64,000 nucleotides of DNA from Candidatus Desulfofervidaceae bacterium (GTDB lineage: Bacteria; Desulfobacterota; Desulfofervidia; Desulfofervidales; Desulfofervidaceae): positions 1 to 64,000 of the forward strand of contig JAMOPI010000028.1 of the NCBI GenBank assembly GCA_027064585.1, written 5' to 3'. Positions 1-9,042 of the stretch are shown in pieces. Under the pieces are notes generated by a model. It was not told the origin of the DNA and made no database searches. It was given only the letters and a program-made list of their open reading frames with translations. The stretch's first letter is position 1. Every line of letters begins with the position of its first letter. The translations under genes were made by a program, and so were the position numbers.

Positions 1-407
1 ATTTTGATGTCCCAAATTGCAAGGTTTTGAGCTGATTTTTAGCATATCTTTGCATTTTTGTCAGCCTTATTTCAAGAAAAATGTGTGATAAAATGGTAGG
101 TTAGAGCGTTTTTCAGGGACGACTAAATATCTTCCTTGACTTTAACATCTTTGGCTACTAAATAGTTTGCCTAAAAAACTTATAAAAGACGTTAAATTTA
201 AGATAATTCAGTGGAACTATATACCATAGCAAGCAAAGTTGAGTATCACATCAGGAAGATTTTCCCTAAAATAGGTTGTTGAGATGCCCTGTTTTTAAGA
301 CTTATTGTAAGACGTTTCTTCTTAGAGATAGAACTTTTTTAACTTAACGTTCCCCTTATTCAAAAATCAATATTTAAAAATCAATCACGGGTTTAGGGTT
401 TTAGAAC
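1..407. other. Non-coding or unrecognised left edge
   Basis: No gene can be supported here. The only hint of coding is on the minus strand: an ATG at 53-55 opens an 18-codon frame (beginning MQRYAKNQLK) that runs off the window edge, with only a weak AAGG upstream. It could be the first residues of a gene lying outside the window, possibly a transposase, but too little is visible to say. The remainder is AT-rich with stops in all frames. Confidence 0.4.
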
Positions 408-435
408 TTGACTTGAAAAGATTTTTTTCTATAAG
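408..435 (+). promoter_or_regulatory. Sigma-70-like promoter of the CsgG-like gene
   Basis: TTGACT (408-413) and TATAAG (430-435) are separated by 16 bases and lie just upstream of a strong Shine-Dalgarno (AAGGAGG, from 449) that precedes the ATG at 463. Position and consensus match suggest the disrupted gene downstream was built to be expressed. Confidence 0.55.
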
Positions 436-462
436 GAATATATCTGTTAAGGAGGTTAAAAA

Positions 463-1227
463 ATGGTGGTGAAAAAAGATTAGGATTAATTCCCCTGGTT
501 ATGTTTTGTCTCTGTTTAGCTTGTGGGCCTGAAATCAGCACAAGTGTGCAAACTAGTGGACCAACAGTACAACAAGCTCTCACCTATCAAGGACCTCGAG
601 CCCGAATTGCAGTAGCAAGTTTTAAATGTAAAGCAGCTAAGTGTAGTGCTGGAATTGGCGATGGGTTAGCTGATATGTTAGCTACAGCTCTTTTTCAAAA
701 CTGGAAGGTTGATCGTTTTAGAAAGAGGTGAGGGATTAGAGGAGATTAAAAAAGAATTAAATCTTAGTCAGTCTGGTTATGTCCAACAGAGCAAGGCTCC
801 TCAAATAGGTCTCTTAGAAGGGGCAGATATTTTAGTTGTTGGTGCTATTACAGCTTTTGAGCCCAATGCTTCTGGGATTGGAGGAGGCGGTATAGTGATT
901 CCTTTTAAGGTTCCCTTTATAGGTGGAGCTGCTGTAAGTAAAAAAGAAGCTTATATTGCAGCTGATATAAGGCTTGTGGATGTAAGAACAGGTCGGGTTA
1001 TTAATGCAACTAAAGTAGAAGGTAAAGCAAGTAGTTGGAAAATAGGTGGGGGTACTGGCACTGTGATTGGTTCTGTAGCTTTGGGAGGAGCTTTGGGAAC
1101 TTATAAAAATACTCCTATGGAAAAGGCTATAAGAGTAATGCTTGAAAGTGCTATAAATGCTATTGCTCAAATGGTGCCTGAAAACTACTATCGGTATTCG
1201 GCTAATGGACAGCCAATAAATAAATAA
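463..1227 (+). pseudogene. CsgG-like outer-membrane lipoprotein, two frameshifts
   Basis: CsgG-family proteins are outer-membrane lipoproteins; CsgG itself is the curli secretion pore, and many relatives are of unknown function. The ATG at 463 has an ideal Shine-Dalgarno 7-8 bases upstream, but its frame hits TAG at 481. The next frame carries a lipobox (LCLAC) and the family core (RIAVASF, GIGDGLADMLATALF) to about 697. The first frame then resumes with IVLERGEGLEEI and continues to 1227, including GADILVVGAIT, ADIRLVDVRTG and a glycine-rich region. The first shift sits at an A6 run (472-477; seven As would restore frame) and the second at CAAAAC near 697-700 (three As would restore it). The shifts cancel, giving an intended product of about 254 residues. 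It is either a real pseudogene or two indel errors. Product family fairly sure; intactness unknown. Confidence 0.7.
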
Positions 1228-1267
1228 ATAAATGATTTAACAATGAAATCTAGTCAATCTTTTTGCG

Positions 1268-1453
1268 CTAATTAAAGAAATATGAGATGCTCATTTGGGG
1301 AAGGCCGTTAATAGTAGAATTTTTTATATGATTTTTAAGCCGATAATTTCTTGCTTCCCAAATCTTCATAGGCACCCAATACAAAAGCGTAAAATGTAAT
1401 CTTTTGGTGTTATAATTTTTTATCCAGCTTCTTATTTTATCCCTTGGTTCCAT
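1268..1453 (-). pseudogene. Transposase C-terminal remnant (IS3/IS481 integrase-like)
   Basis: A 61-codon minus-strand frame contains KIRSWIKNYNTKRLH and LLYWVP, matching the last part of the rve integrase core of IS3/IS481-type transposases (pattern: WI..YN..RLH..L.Y..P with the catalytic Glu region upstream). The D-D-E core is absent, no ribosome-binding site precedes it, and the tail after the core is not typical. I read it as a decayed insertion-sequence fragment next to the disrupted CsgG-like gene. Confidence 0.5.
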
Positions 1454-1578
1454 AATTAAGTGAAATGATAGTATGACAGATAAATGAGTAGGTTAAAGCT
1501 TAAAAGGCGAAGGATAGGGGAGAAGTTCAAAACTCAATGTTAATGAATTTGAAAGTTAACAAGATTTCTGAGATTTAC

Positions 1579-2664
1579 TTAGTCGAAACTCAGTAGAATA
1601 GTATATATGTTTTCTATCTTGTTTAACATGGCTCCATAAGAATAGTGCTGTTTGACAATTTTTTGTCCTTCTTGGGCCAGTTGTAAGGCCAGGTCAGGGT
1701 TTTTGTAAACTTCAATTACCGCTTTGGCAATGGCTTTAGCATCACAAGGAGGAATGAGCACTCCTGTGGTTAGATGTTTTATTACCTCTGGAATGCCACC
1801 TATGTTGGAAGCAATCACAGGCTTCCTCATAGCCAAGGCTTGAAGGATAGTTTGGGGTATGCCTTCATGGCCGGTTGAGGGATGAACAATTACATCCAGG
1901 GAAGCTATAATCTCAGGGATGTCTTCCCTATGACCAAGCATGATTACCTTTTCCTTTAAATCCATTTTTTGAACTATCCGCTCAATATTTCTTCTTTGCG
2001 GTCCTTCCCCTACAATAAAAAACCTGGCTTCTGGGATATAGGACGATATCTTTGGCACGGCTTCAATAAGGTATTTATGTCCTTTCCAACTTCGCAATAC
2101 CGAAATCATGCCAATGCGAAATCCTTCTTTTTTCAACACAGGCCTTACTTTTTCAGGGTTGAACCTTTCTAAATCTACACCGGTAGGAATAGAAACGATT
2201 TTTTTAGGGTTAAAGTGATTGTAAGTGATCATTCTTTCTCTAATTGCTTCACCGGTGGTGATCACTACATCTGGTAGAATATTATAAATAAGCCAGCTAA
2301 GAGGAGTTTTACCAATAGGAGTGGAAAGATGCCGTGTGCGGATAAGTTTAAATTTAGGATAAAGAATTTTGGCCATGCCTCCTACCCAGCTATCCCAACT
2401 GCTGTGAGTATTAAGGATGTGAATGTCCAGGGCTTTGATGATTTTGAGAAGTTGCAAGACCGCATGCGGGGTCTTTTTCTCTAAAGGAAGGGGGAAAACA
2501 GGCAGACCTGCCTTTTGAGCATATTTGTATATCTGCGCGGAGGGGGAGGCCGCCAGTCCCACCCAATGTCCTTTTCCCTTTATGCCAAGCATTTCCTGGT
2601 AGATCCGCAATTCTTGTCCGCCCCAGCCCAATGAGGCCTCGGTGTGAAGGATACGATAGGCCAT
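1579..2664 (-). CDS. Glycosyltransferase family 4 (GT-B fold)
   Basis: A 361-residue GT4 (retaining GT-B) enzyme expected to add a sugar to LPS core or another envelope glycan at the cytoplasmic face of the inner membrane. The N-terminal Rossmann half begins RILHTEASLGWGGQE, the acceptor-side glycine-rich loop typical of GT4. The C-terminal half has the nucleotide-sugar signature: IPTGVDLERF, FFIVGEGPQR, VHPSTGHEGIPQ (the EGxPQ variant of the EX7E region) and KPVIASNIGGIPE. It is the last gene of the minus-strand LPS operon and its ATG abuts the TAA of the upstream heptosyltransferase-type gene, implying translational coupling. Donor and acceptor cannot be read from sequence. No clear terminator follows. 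Confidence 0.85.
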   Translation of the reverse strand: MAYRILHTEASLGWGGQELRIYQEMLGIKGKGHWVGLAASPSAQIYKYAQKAGLPVFPLPLEKKTPHAVLQLLKIIKALDIHILNTHSSWDSWVGGMAKILYPKFKLIRTRHLSTPIGKTPLSWLIYNILPDVVITTGEAIRERMITYNHFNPKKIVSIPTGVDLERFNPEKVRPVLKKEGFRIGMISVLRSWKGHKYLIEAVPKISSYIPEARFFIVGEGPQRRNIERIVQKMDLKEKVIMLGHREDIPEIIASLDVIVHPSTGHEGIPQTILQALAMRKPVIASNIGGIPEVIKHLTTGVLIPPCDAKAIAKAVIEVYKNPDLALQLAQEGQKIVKQHYSYGAMLNKIENIYTILLSFD

Positions 2665-3768
2665 TTAAGACTCCAATTTCTGTCTTAATACCGAAATGAC
2701 TTCTTCAGGCGTAATGTCATGTAAACACTTGGAAATCTTACTGCCATTACATCCGTCCTTGCCACACGGAACGCATGGCCAGTCTCTCTGAAGAACAGTA
2801 TGCTTACCTAAGCTTTGAGTGCCTTTCATTTTATAGGGAGAGGTAAAATCAGTATAAGTCAAATCATTTTCCCATGGCCCCCAAGTAACCGTACCCGTTG
2901 GTCCAAAGAGGGCAATGACAGGTTTATTTAAGGCAGCAGCCATGTGCATTGGCGCTGTATCTACCCCTAAAAAAAGGTCACTGTGGGCAATGACTGCCCC
3001 CAAGGTTTCTAGATCAAGTTGTCCGGCCAGATTTATAACTGGATATCTTACATCTTTTAAAATTTGTTCTAAAAAATTGATTTCCTTTTTTAATTTCCCC
3101 CCTGTAAGTACAACCTTAACCCCTTGGGCTAAAAGCCAATTTATCACTTCTGCCATGTAATCGGGCCTCCAACATTTAAAAAGCCAATTGGCAACAGGAT
3201 GAATGCAGGTGATTTTATCCTTATCGTTTGCGCCAGCCTTTTTTAAAAGTGATCTTCCCCGTTCTAATGCCTGAGGAGAAAGATATAACTTTACCTGCGG
3301 TGAGCGGAAGGATAGATTTAGCCCTTTTGTTACCAGCCATAAGTCTTGTAAAACCGTATGGGTAGGGGGAGGAGAAAAAACGGCATCGTAAATCCGATTT
3401 TTCCCAAATAATCCCTTTTGGCTATAGATGCCAATTTTATGCTTTGCCTTTGTAAGAAAACTATAAATCGCCCCTCTGTCACCAGAAGAGAAATTGATGA
3501 CGATATCATATACTTTTTTATTCCATTGTCTTACAAACCTGTATTCTTCTTTAAGACGGGCATAAGGTTTTAATTTTTTTAAAGAACGGTCATAGCCAAA
3601 GATAAAATCAATGTATGGTGCGTGTTTTAACATAGGGACAGTATATTTATTTACGACTACCGTTAATTCTGCCTCTGGATAAGCCTCTTTAAGCAAGCGC
3701 AGGGCTGGCTCAGATAGCAATACATCCCCAATTTGTTTTAATTTAATGGCCAGGATACGCATTTTCAA
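2665..3768 (-). CDS. waaQ: LPS heptosyltransferase, WaaQ-like (GT9)
   Basis: A 367-residue GT9 enzyme that would transfer L-glycero-D-manno-heptose from ADP-heptose onto the LPS inner core. Family marks are the N-terminal KLKQIGDVLLSEPAL, the central HPVANWLFKCWRPDYMAE (the W-FK-W motif characteristic of the WaaQ/heptosyltransferase III group), LTGG, and the donor site FLGVDTAPMHMAAAL followed by ALFGPTGTVTWGPW. Near the C-terminus is a cysteine cluster (CVPCGKDGC, then KC), found in many GT9 members. It overlaps the preceding GT4 gene by 26 bases and abuts the next GT4 start. Assignment to the WaaQ subgroup is by motif only; the exact heptose position is inferred. Confidence 0.82.
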   Translation of the reverse strand: MKMRILAIKLKQIGDVLLSEPALRLLKEAYPEAELTVVVNKYTVPMLKHAPYIDFIFGYDRSLKKLKPYARLKEEYRFVRQWNKKVYDIVINFSSGDRGAIYSFLTKAKHKIGIYSQKGLFGKNRIYDAVFSPPPTHTVLQDLWLVTKGLNLSFRSPQVKLYLSPQALERGRSLLKKAGANDKDKITCIHPVANWLFKCWRPDYMAEVINWLLAQGVKVVLTGGKLKKEINFLEQILKDVRYPVINLAGQLDLETLGAVIAHSDLFLGVDTAPMHMAAALNKPVIALFGPTGTVTWGPWENDLTYTDFTSPYKMKGTQSLGKHTVLQRDWPCVPCGKDGCNGSKISKCLHDITPEEVISVLRQKLES

Positions 3769-4852
3769 TAATTTTCACCATTTCCTTTACGGCCCTTTCC
3801 AAGGGAAAGGCCTCTGCTGTTTTGCGGGCATAGAATGCCATCTTTTCCCTATTTTGCAAGGCCTTTTTGATGAGGTAGGCCAAATTTTCTTCTTCTATGG
3901 GAAAATCCATAACAAATCCATTTTTGCCTTCTTCTAGGATCTCGGCCACTCCGTTGGCCGTAGTCGTAATTACTGGCAAGCCACATGCCATCGCCTCAAG
4001 GCATACATTGGCAAAGGGATCATAAAGCGTAGGTAAAACAAAGACATCGGCCATTTGGTAAAACCTTACTATATCCTTGCTTGCACCGAGAAAGAATATG
4101 TTTTTTTCTAACTTCAATTTATACACCAACCTTTGAAAATGCTTTAAATGTTTATCTCTGCCAAGGACAACTAGTTTAAAGTCTTCAGGCAATAGTTGCA
4201 TCGCTTTAATAAGAAAAATCAAACCCTTGCGTTCAAAACCACTTCCAACAAATAAGATTATTTTACCATCAGGAATTTCTAATTCTGCCCTTAAATGAAA
4301 TTTTTGCTCTTCTTCAACCGGAGAAAATTTCTCTAAATTTATTCCATTATAACACACAATACACTTAGCACTAAGCTCTTTTCCATAAAAATACTCATAG
4401 TCTTTTTTTACCATTTTTGAATTAACAATAATCATTTTAGAGTTTTTCAGACACTTTTCCTCAAGCCACCTAAGGGCTAAATGGTGAGGATTGACCTTAA
4501 AAGACAAGCATTTTAAAGTAGAATTGATAAATCTGCGTTGCTTTAACCATCTTAAATGGCAGCCATCAGAAGCACGGTAAATGGTTTGATAAATTGTCCT
4601 GTCAAAGCTGATTGTTAGAGGGAATTCGTTTTTATGGTGCTGGACGAATTGCCTTGCTTGAAATGCAAAGAATACCTCAGAAAAAAACGGAACAGGCCGA
4701 AGCTTGTGGATGATAAATGAAGTATCTTCAGGCCAGCTTTGGGTTAAAATGTGAATCTCAGCGTTTTTACCTAAGATCTCTATTACCCTTTTTAAATAAA
4801 GCTCAGCGCCACCGTAAGGGTGAAATTTTTTCTTTATAAAAAGGAGTTTCAT
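3743..4852 (-). CDS. GT4 glycosyltransferase, WaaG-like
   Basis: A 369-residue GT4 enzyme. The N-terminus (IKKKFHPYGGAELYLKRVI) and YRASDGCHLRW segment resemble the WaaG group, which adds the first hexose to heptose II of the LPS core. The C-terminal donor domain shows CYNGINLEKF, ILFVGSGFERKGL, VLPTLYDPFANVCLEAMACGLPV and TTTANGVAE, the standard EX7E-containing region. It overlaps the upstream GT9 gene by four bases (ATGA) and the downstream GT9 by 26, so all are probably co-translated. LPS-core function is inferred from neighbours; a WaaG role is plausible but unproven. Confidence 0.82.
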   Translation of the reverse strand: MKLLFIKKKFHPYGGAELYLKRVIEILGKNAEIHILTQSWPEDTSFIIHKLRPVPFFSEVFFAFQARQFVQHHKNEFPLTISFDRTIYQTIYRASDGCHLRWLKQRRFINSTLKCLSFKVNPHHLALRWLEEKCLKNSKMIIVNSKMVKKDYEYFYGKELSAKCIVCYNGINLEKFSPVEEEQKFHLRAELEIPDGKIILFVGSGFERKGLIFLIKAMQLLPEDFKLVVLGRDKHLKHFQRLVYKLKLEKNIFFLGASKDIVRFYQMADVFVLPTLYDPFANVCLEAMACGLPVITTTANGVAEILEEGKNGFVMDFPIEEENLAYLIKKALQNREKMAFYARKTAEAFPLERAVKEMVKIIENAYPGH

Positions 4853-5859
4853 AACAATTGTTTAACTGCCTCTGCTACCCTTTCTGGCAGAATGCTATTT
4901 ATCTGGTTATCTCGTGCCTGCAAGCAGATATGTTTTACTCCCCAAGGATGCCATCTTTTAATGGATGCTTTCCCAAAGAGGGCTATACAAGGGATTTTAA
5001 GGGCAGCTGCGATATGCATAGCCCCACTGTCTACCCCGATAAACAGGCCACTATATTTTATAATACCTCCAAATGCCTTTAAAGAATGGGAACAAAAGTT
5101 GGGGGGAGTTTCATGTAAGATATGACATAAATCTTGAAAGTCTTTTTTGTCAAAAAAGGCATAGGAAAAAAAGGCATTGTATCCATATTTTTTAAATGTC
5201 TGGTAAAGCTTGGCCCAATGACACAGGGGCCAAAACTTATTGGCCTCTTTGCGTCCACTTAAGTGTAAACAGATGGACTTATGTAAAGGCAGGTTAAGGG
5301 ACTTAAAAAAATCCTTAGCTTGAATTAAAGATGCTTTAGGAACAGCAAAGTGCAAATTAAGAGAAATATCTTTTAAAGGAATAAAGTGTGATAGGAGAAA
5401 GCAGGTTCTTTCTACCTCGTGCCAATTGCTTTCAGGCAGAGGAAGAAGACCATTGTAGAAAAAACTCCATTTCTTGTGCCTCTTCAATAAAGGTGGCGTG
5501 CCTAAGCGATATCTAGCCCCACTCGCCCACACGATACGGGCTGCGCTTGGAGAAAAATCAGGCCTTAAGTTTATAGCCAAATCAAATTTCTCCCGTCTAA
5601 TTTCTTTCAAGACCCGCCATTGATTAAACCAGGCTAAGAAGCGATTTTTCTTTACATGTTTTGCCTTTTCGTATACAAAAATTCTATCTAAAAATGGATT
5701 TCCTTCCACCACCTCATAAGTTAAAGAACAGACAAGCAGGGCAATATAGGCATTGGGAAAATGTTTGCGCAGGATTTCAAAACATGGCGTAGTGCAAATT
5801 ACATCTCCTATATTGTCATTGCGAATGAGAAGGATTTTTTGAACGTTTTGGAACCTCAC
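4849..5859 (-). CDS. GT9 glycosyltransferase (heptosyltransferase family)
   Basis: A 336-residue member of the ADP-heptose:LPS heptosyltransferase family (GT9). Motifs in order: KILLIRNDNIGDVICTTP at the N-terminus (family loop with the catalytic-region Asp), LAINLRPDFSPSA, ICLHLSGRKEANKFWP in the linker, and the ADP-binding site LFIGVDSGAMHIAAAL with IALFGKASIKRWHPWG. It starts 44 bases inside the end of the upstream GT9 gene, an unusually long overlap, and runs into the WaaG-like gene by four bases. It could be WaaF- or WaaC-type; the sequence alone does not say which heptose it adds. Confidence 0.8.
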   Translation of the reverse strand: MRFQNVQKILLIRNDNIGDVICTTPCFEILRKHFPNAYIALLVCSLTYEVVEGNPFLDRIFVYEKAKHVKKNRFLAWFNQWRVLKEIRREKFDLAINLRPDFSPSAARIVWASGARYRLGTPPLLKRHKKWSFFYNGLLPLPESNWHEVERTCFLLSHFIPLKDISLNLHFAVPKASLIQAKDFFKSLNLPLHKSICLHLSGRKEANKFWPLCHWAKLYQTFKKYGYNAFFSYAFFDKKDFQDLCHILHETPPNFCSHSLKAFGGIIKYSGLFIGVDSGAMHIAAALKIPCIALFGKASIKRWHPWGVKHICLQARDNQINSILPERVAEAVKQLL

Positions 5860-6862
5860 TTTCCAACACCCGTTTTGTTTCCTTCCATACTTGTAGTGGA
5901 GTTATTTGTTTTAAACACAGCTTCTTTTCACATTTCCATTGCTTGCATCGCTTGACATTGGGGAAAGCAATGTTAAAAAATGTGTTATCTTTTTTACAGC
6001 CTATGTCTGAAGGATAAATTTTAATAGTATTGGAGAAATCACTAATTATTTGCGGATCTTCAGGTCCAAAAATAATAATTGTTTTTGTGCCTACTGCCCT
6101 AGCAATGTGAAGAGCGCCGGTATCGTTTCCTATAACCAGATCAACTGTCTTAAACAGAGCAGGTAACTCTTTTAAACAGGTTTTCCCTCGCAAATCCAAA
6201 ATACGAGGTGAGAAAATTTGATTTAACTCTAAGAGTTGTTTTTTCCCTTGTTTAGTACCAGTTAAAATTATGTCAGCCTCTGTTTCGGTTAAGATCAATT
6301 TTATTAACTTATTAAAATAAGGCCACCGGCGGGAAGGAGCGTAACTATCAGTGTGAATAGCAATTTTAAAATGTCCAGAAGGCAGGATATTTTTATACCT
6401 TTGTAAATCCCGAGGGGAAAGAACTAACTCGGGCTTAGCATCTACCTGCCTGATTTCTAGAGGTTCAAGAAGTTTTAAAAAGAGCCTTTCTAACCCTTTA
6501 AACTCTTCATTCCACGAGACGACATCGGTTAAATCTTTCTGGTTGATATTTGGAAGTAGATACCCAATTCGTATAGGTATTTTTAAAAAGGAAAAAAATT
6601 TTAATCTTAGCGGTTGGTTTTCCATTATATAAATTACACAATCGTATCTTTTGAAAATTTTAATATATTTCCACAAAGAAAATTTACTTTTATAAACAAA
6701 CATGTTGTCAATTTGAGGAATATATTGACAAATTTCGGTTAAGGGGGGGCGGGTAAGAACGGAAATTGTGGCTTGGGGATAATATTGTTTTAAGAGTTTA
6801 AAAATGGGTGTACTAATGATAAAATCACCTAGGCGGAGAAGGTTTACAACCAAAATATTCAT
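5816..6862 (-). CDS. GT9 glycosyltransferase (heptosyltransferase family)
   Basis: A 348-residue GT9 enzyme with the N-terminal VVNLLRLGDFIISTP loop, FKIAIHTDSYAPSRRWP, and the donor-binding LVIGNDTGALHIARAVGT followed by IIIFGPEDPQ. The C-terminus has a CKQWKCEKKLC cysteine-rich stretch, as in other members of the family. It lies three bases after the O-antigen-ligase-like gene and overlaps the next GT9 by 44 bases. With two further GT9 genes in the same operon it could supply successive inner-core heptoses, but its GNDTG (rather than GVDTA) variant may mean another sugar. Confidence 0.8.
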   Translation of the reverse strand: MNILVVNLLRLGDFIISTPIFKLLKQYYPQATISVLTRPPLTEICQYIPQIDNMFVYKSKFSLWKYIKIFKRYDCVIYIMENQPLRLKFFSFLKIPIRIGYLLPNINQKDLTDVVSWNEEFKGLERLFLKLLEPLEIRQVDAKPELVLSPRDLQRYKNILPSGHFKIAIHTDSYAPSRRWPYFNKLIKLILTETEADIILTGTKQGKKQLLELNQIFSPRILDLRGKTCLKELPALFKTVDLVIGNDTGALHIARAVGTKTIIIFGPEDPQIISDFSNTIKIYPSDIGCKKDNTFFNIAFPNVKRCKQWKCEKKLCLKQITPLQVWKETKRVLESEVPKRSKNPSHSQ

Positions 6863-6864
6863 TT

Positions 6865-7962
6865 TTACATTAACGCACTGATAATAACAAAGGCTAGGGC
6901 ATGCTCGTGATGTAAAGTAGTGTTAAAAATACCATTGACCAGTACCAATATTAAGCTGGCCACAGCCGCTAGTTTCAAATAAGATTTTGCTCTAGTTAAA
7001 GCCGTTTTTATAAATCCAAAGAACACAGCTAAAAGTCCTAAAAAGCCTATTATTCCCATTTGGGCTAAGGTGTTCACGTATAAATTATGCGCATGAGGGG
7101 CCCAATCATTAGGGTATTTACCATAATATTTTATGTCTATCTTTTTGAAGCAATTAAGGCCTACTCCGACTAAAGGGTGGTCTTTGAATGTCCTTAAACC
7201 CGCTGCCCAAATATGAAAACGTGATTTTAAGGACTCTGTAGAAAATCCCTTTGTTTGAAGGTCTTTATAAAAAAAACTTACTGAAAGCAAGAGAAAAATA
7301 AAACCTAATGTAGGCAGAACAAGTCTTTTATCCTTTGTGGAAAATAAGAGAAAAATACAGGCAGCACCAAATCCTACAAATGTCTCCCTAGACGTTGTCA
7401 ACAGAAGTGCAGTAGCGATAATGAAAGAGGAGAAACATAAAAAAAACCATACTTTTACACTTAAATTATCCCAGATGAGTTTACATATACAAAGAATTAA
7501 AACCAGTCCTAAAAAGATAGCTGTATGGTTAAAATGGCCTAAAGAAAGGATTTGAAGGGCATGCTTGTGCCACATTAATTTCCAAACAAAAATTCCCCAT
7601 AACGCCCCTAAAGTTGTTCCTATGATAAGTGACCATTCTATCCATGAACGTTTATCCCGAAAATCATTAATCAAAATTAAATAGGCGGCAGAAAAACGAA
7701 ATATATCCCAAGCTCCTTTAAGACTTAAATATTTGTCTATAGCAAAAGGGAGGATCAAAAGAGCAGTAACAAAATAAAAAAACAGCCCTCTCGCAAGAGG
7801 AGTGAGGTATAAATCTCTTTTTAAAACCCGTTGAATAATAAAACACAAAAAAAGGAGACCAAAAGAAATATTTTTTATTGCCTCAGATAAGGGCAGGGAA
7901 AGAACCATAACTATCCCTGCCCCTAACTCTATCTTAGCGATAGAATTTCTAAATTTATCCAC
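6865..7962 (-). CDS. O-antigen ligase/polymerase-like membrane protein (Wzy_C/WaaL family)
   Basis: A 365-residue polytopic inner-membrane protein with about ten hydrophobic segments. The family signature is in the loop before the C-terminal helices: FHIWAAGLRTFKDHPLVGVGLNCF then PHAHNLYVNTLAQMGIIGFLG, i.e. the P-G-G-N and HNxY/H-N-x-L marks of the O-antigen ligase (Wzy_C) fold, which faces the periplasm. WaaL joins O-antigen to lipid A-core; position at the head of five LPS glycosyltransferase genes fits that role. It starts one base after the efp stop codon. Wzy-type polymerase activity cannot be excluded from sequence. Confidence 0.78.
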   Translation of the reverse strand: MDKFRNSIAKIELGAGIVMVLSLPLSEAIKNISFGLLFLCFIIQRVLKRDLYLTPLARGLFFYFVTALLILPFAIDKYLSLKGAWDIFRFSAAYLILINDFRDKRSWIEWSLIIGTTLGALWGIFVWKLMWHKHALQILSLGHFNHTAIFLGLVLILCICKLIWDNLSVKVWFFLCFSSFIIATALLLTTSRETFVGFGAACIFLLFSTKDKRLVLPTLGFIFLLLSVSFFYKDLQTKGFSTESLKSRFHIWAAGLRTFKDHPLVGVGLNCFKKIDIKYYGKYPNDWAPHAHNLYVNTLAQMGIIGFLGLLAVFFGFIKTALTRAKSYLKLAAVASLILVLVNGIFNTTLHHEHALAFVIISALM

Positions 7963-7963
7963 C

Positions 7964-8521
7964 CTACACCCGTTCTAAATACTCACCTGTTCTTGTATCT
8001 ACCTTAACTACATCACCTTCGTTAATGAATAAAGGTACTTGAATAGTAGCACCAGTTTCTAAAACGGCTGGTTTGCTGCCGCCAGAGACGGTGTCACCCT
8101 TTACGCCGGGCTCGGTTTCTACGACCTGAAGCTCTACATGCTTGGGCAATTCAATGGAGATGGGCTTGCCTTTATAAAAAAGGACCTTTACAATCGTGTT
8201 TTCCTTTAAAAACTGCCTTTCATACTCAATTTGGTCAGCCAAGAGGAAGATCTGATCATAGGTCTCCATGTCCATAAAGTAATATTGCTCTCCGTCCCTA
8301 TACAGAAACTGCATTTCCTTTTCTTCCAAGCTTGCAGGCGGAATCTTATCACTAGTCCGAAATGTATGTTCCAAAACCGCGCCGGTAATTAAATTTTTTA
8401 ACTTTGTCCGCACAAAGGCTTGGCCCTTTCCTGGCTTTACATGCAAAAATTCTATAACTTCATAAGGATCGCCCTTAAATTCTATCTTAAGCCCCCTTCT
8501 AATATCATTCATGCTATACAT
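7964..8521 (-). CDS. efp: Elongation factor P
   Basis: A 185-residue EF-P that rescues ribosomes stalled at polyproline. Domain I carries the tip loop [14 protein letters not shown], with lysine (residue 32 from this start) at the site modified in other bacteria; a lysine here means EpmAB-type or no modification, not the arginine/rhamnose system. The C-terminal OB domain ends with the EF-P signature [11 protein letters not shown] and [14 protein letters not shown]-like tail. Start: [10 protein letters not shown] has a Shine-Dalgarno (GGAGG) in the 10-base gap after aroQ; the internal Met4 is a possible alternative. Neighbouring aroQ-efp order is common in bacteria. Confidence 0.95.
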   Translation of the reverse strand: MYSMNDIRRGLKIEFKGDPYEVIEFLHVKPGKGQAFVRTKLKNLITGAVLEHTFRTSDKIPPASLEEKEMQFLYRDGEQYYFMDMETYDQIFLLADQIEYERQFLKENTIVKVLFYKGKPISIELPKHVELQVVETEPGVKGDTVSGGSKPAVLETGATIQVPLFINEGDVVKVDTRTGEYLERV

Positions 8522-8531
8522 AAATGTCCTC

Positions 8532-8984
8532 CTAGCTTCTATTTTTTACTATTTCCGCCGCTGCGCGTACGGCCAAAAGATAACTAAGCACCCCAAAGCC
8601 AGAAATTTGACCTATGGCCACTCCACTGATGAAGGATTTGTGCCTAAATTCCTCTCGTTTGTAAATATTGGAAAGATGTACTTCAATCGTGGGAATGTTT
8701 ACCGCCAAGATGGCATCTCGTAGGGCGATGCTTGTATGGGTATAGGCTGCCGGGTTAATGATAATAACATCATATTTACCCTTCGCCTGTTGAATGGCCT
8801 CCACTAAGGCACCTTCATAGTTGGATTGAAAAAAGTCCAGCTCTAGGCCGTATTGCTCCCCCTCTTTCTGCATTAATTGGTTGATTTCACCAAGGCCTTT
8901 TGTCCCATAAATACCCGTTTCTCTTTCGCCTAACAAATTCAAATTGGGACCGTGGAGTACTAAAACCTTGCCTCTCTTTTCCAT
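8532..8984 (-). CDS. aroQ: 3-dehydroquinate dehydratase, type II
   Basis: A 150-residue type II dehydroquinase converting 3-dehydroquinate to 3-dehydroshikimate in the shikimate pathway; the family forms dodecamers in the cytosol. Visible motifs: [16 protein letters not shown] (catalytic Arg and Tyr26), [30 protein letters not shown], and [17 protein letters not shown] containing the catalytic His. Full usual length. It lies between the deacetylase-fold gene and efp on the minus strand; a Shine-Dalgarno (AAGGAG-like) precedes the ATG. Confidence 0.95.
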   Translation of the reverse strand: MEKRGKVLVLHGPNLNLLGERETGIYGTKGLGEINQLMQKEGEQYGLELDFFQSNYEGALVEAIQQAKGKYDVIIINPAAYTHTSIALRDAILAVNIPTIEVHLSNIYKREEFRHKSFISGVAIGQISGFGVLSYLLAVRAAAEIVKNRS

Positions 8985-9042
8985 AAAGTTCTCCTTGAAA
9001 TCAGGCTAAGTGATATAGGAAATTGCCAATGAAGTCAAGTAT

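Noticed and set aside
1-55. Start of a minus-strand gene at the left edge
   Set aside because: Only 18 codons are visible with a weak ribosome-binding site; cannot be told from chance.
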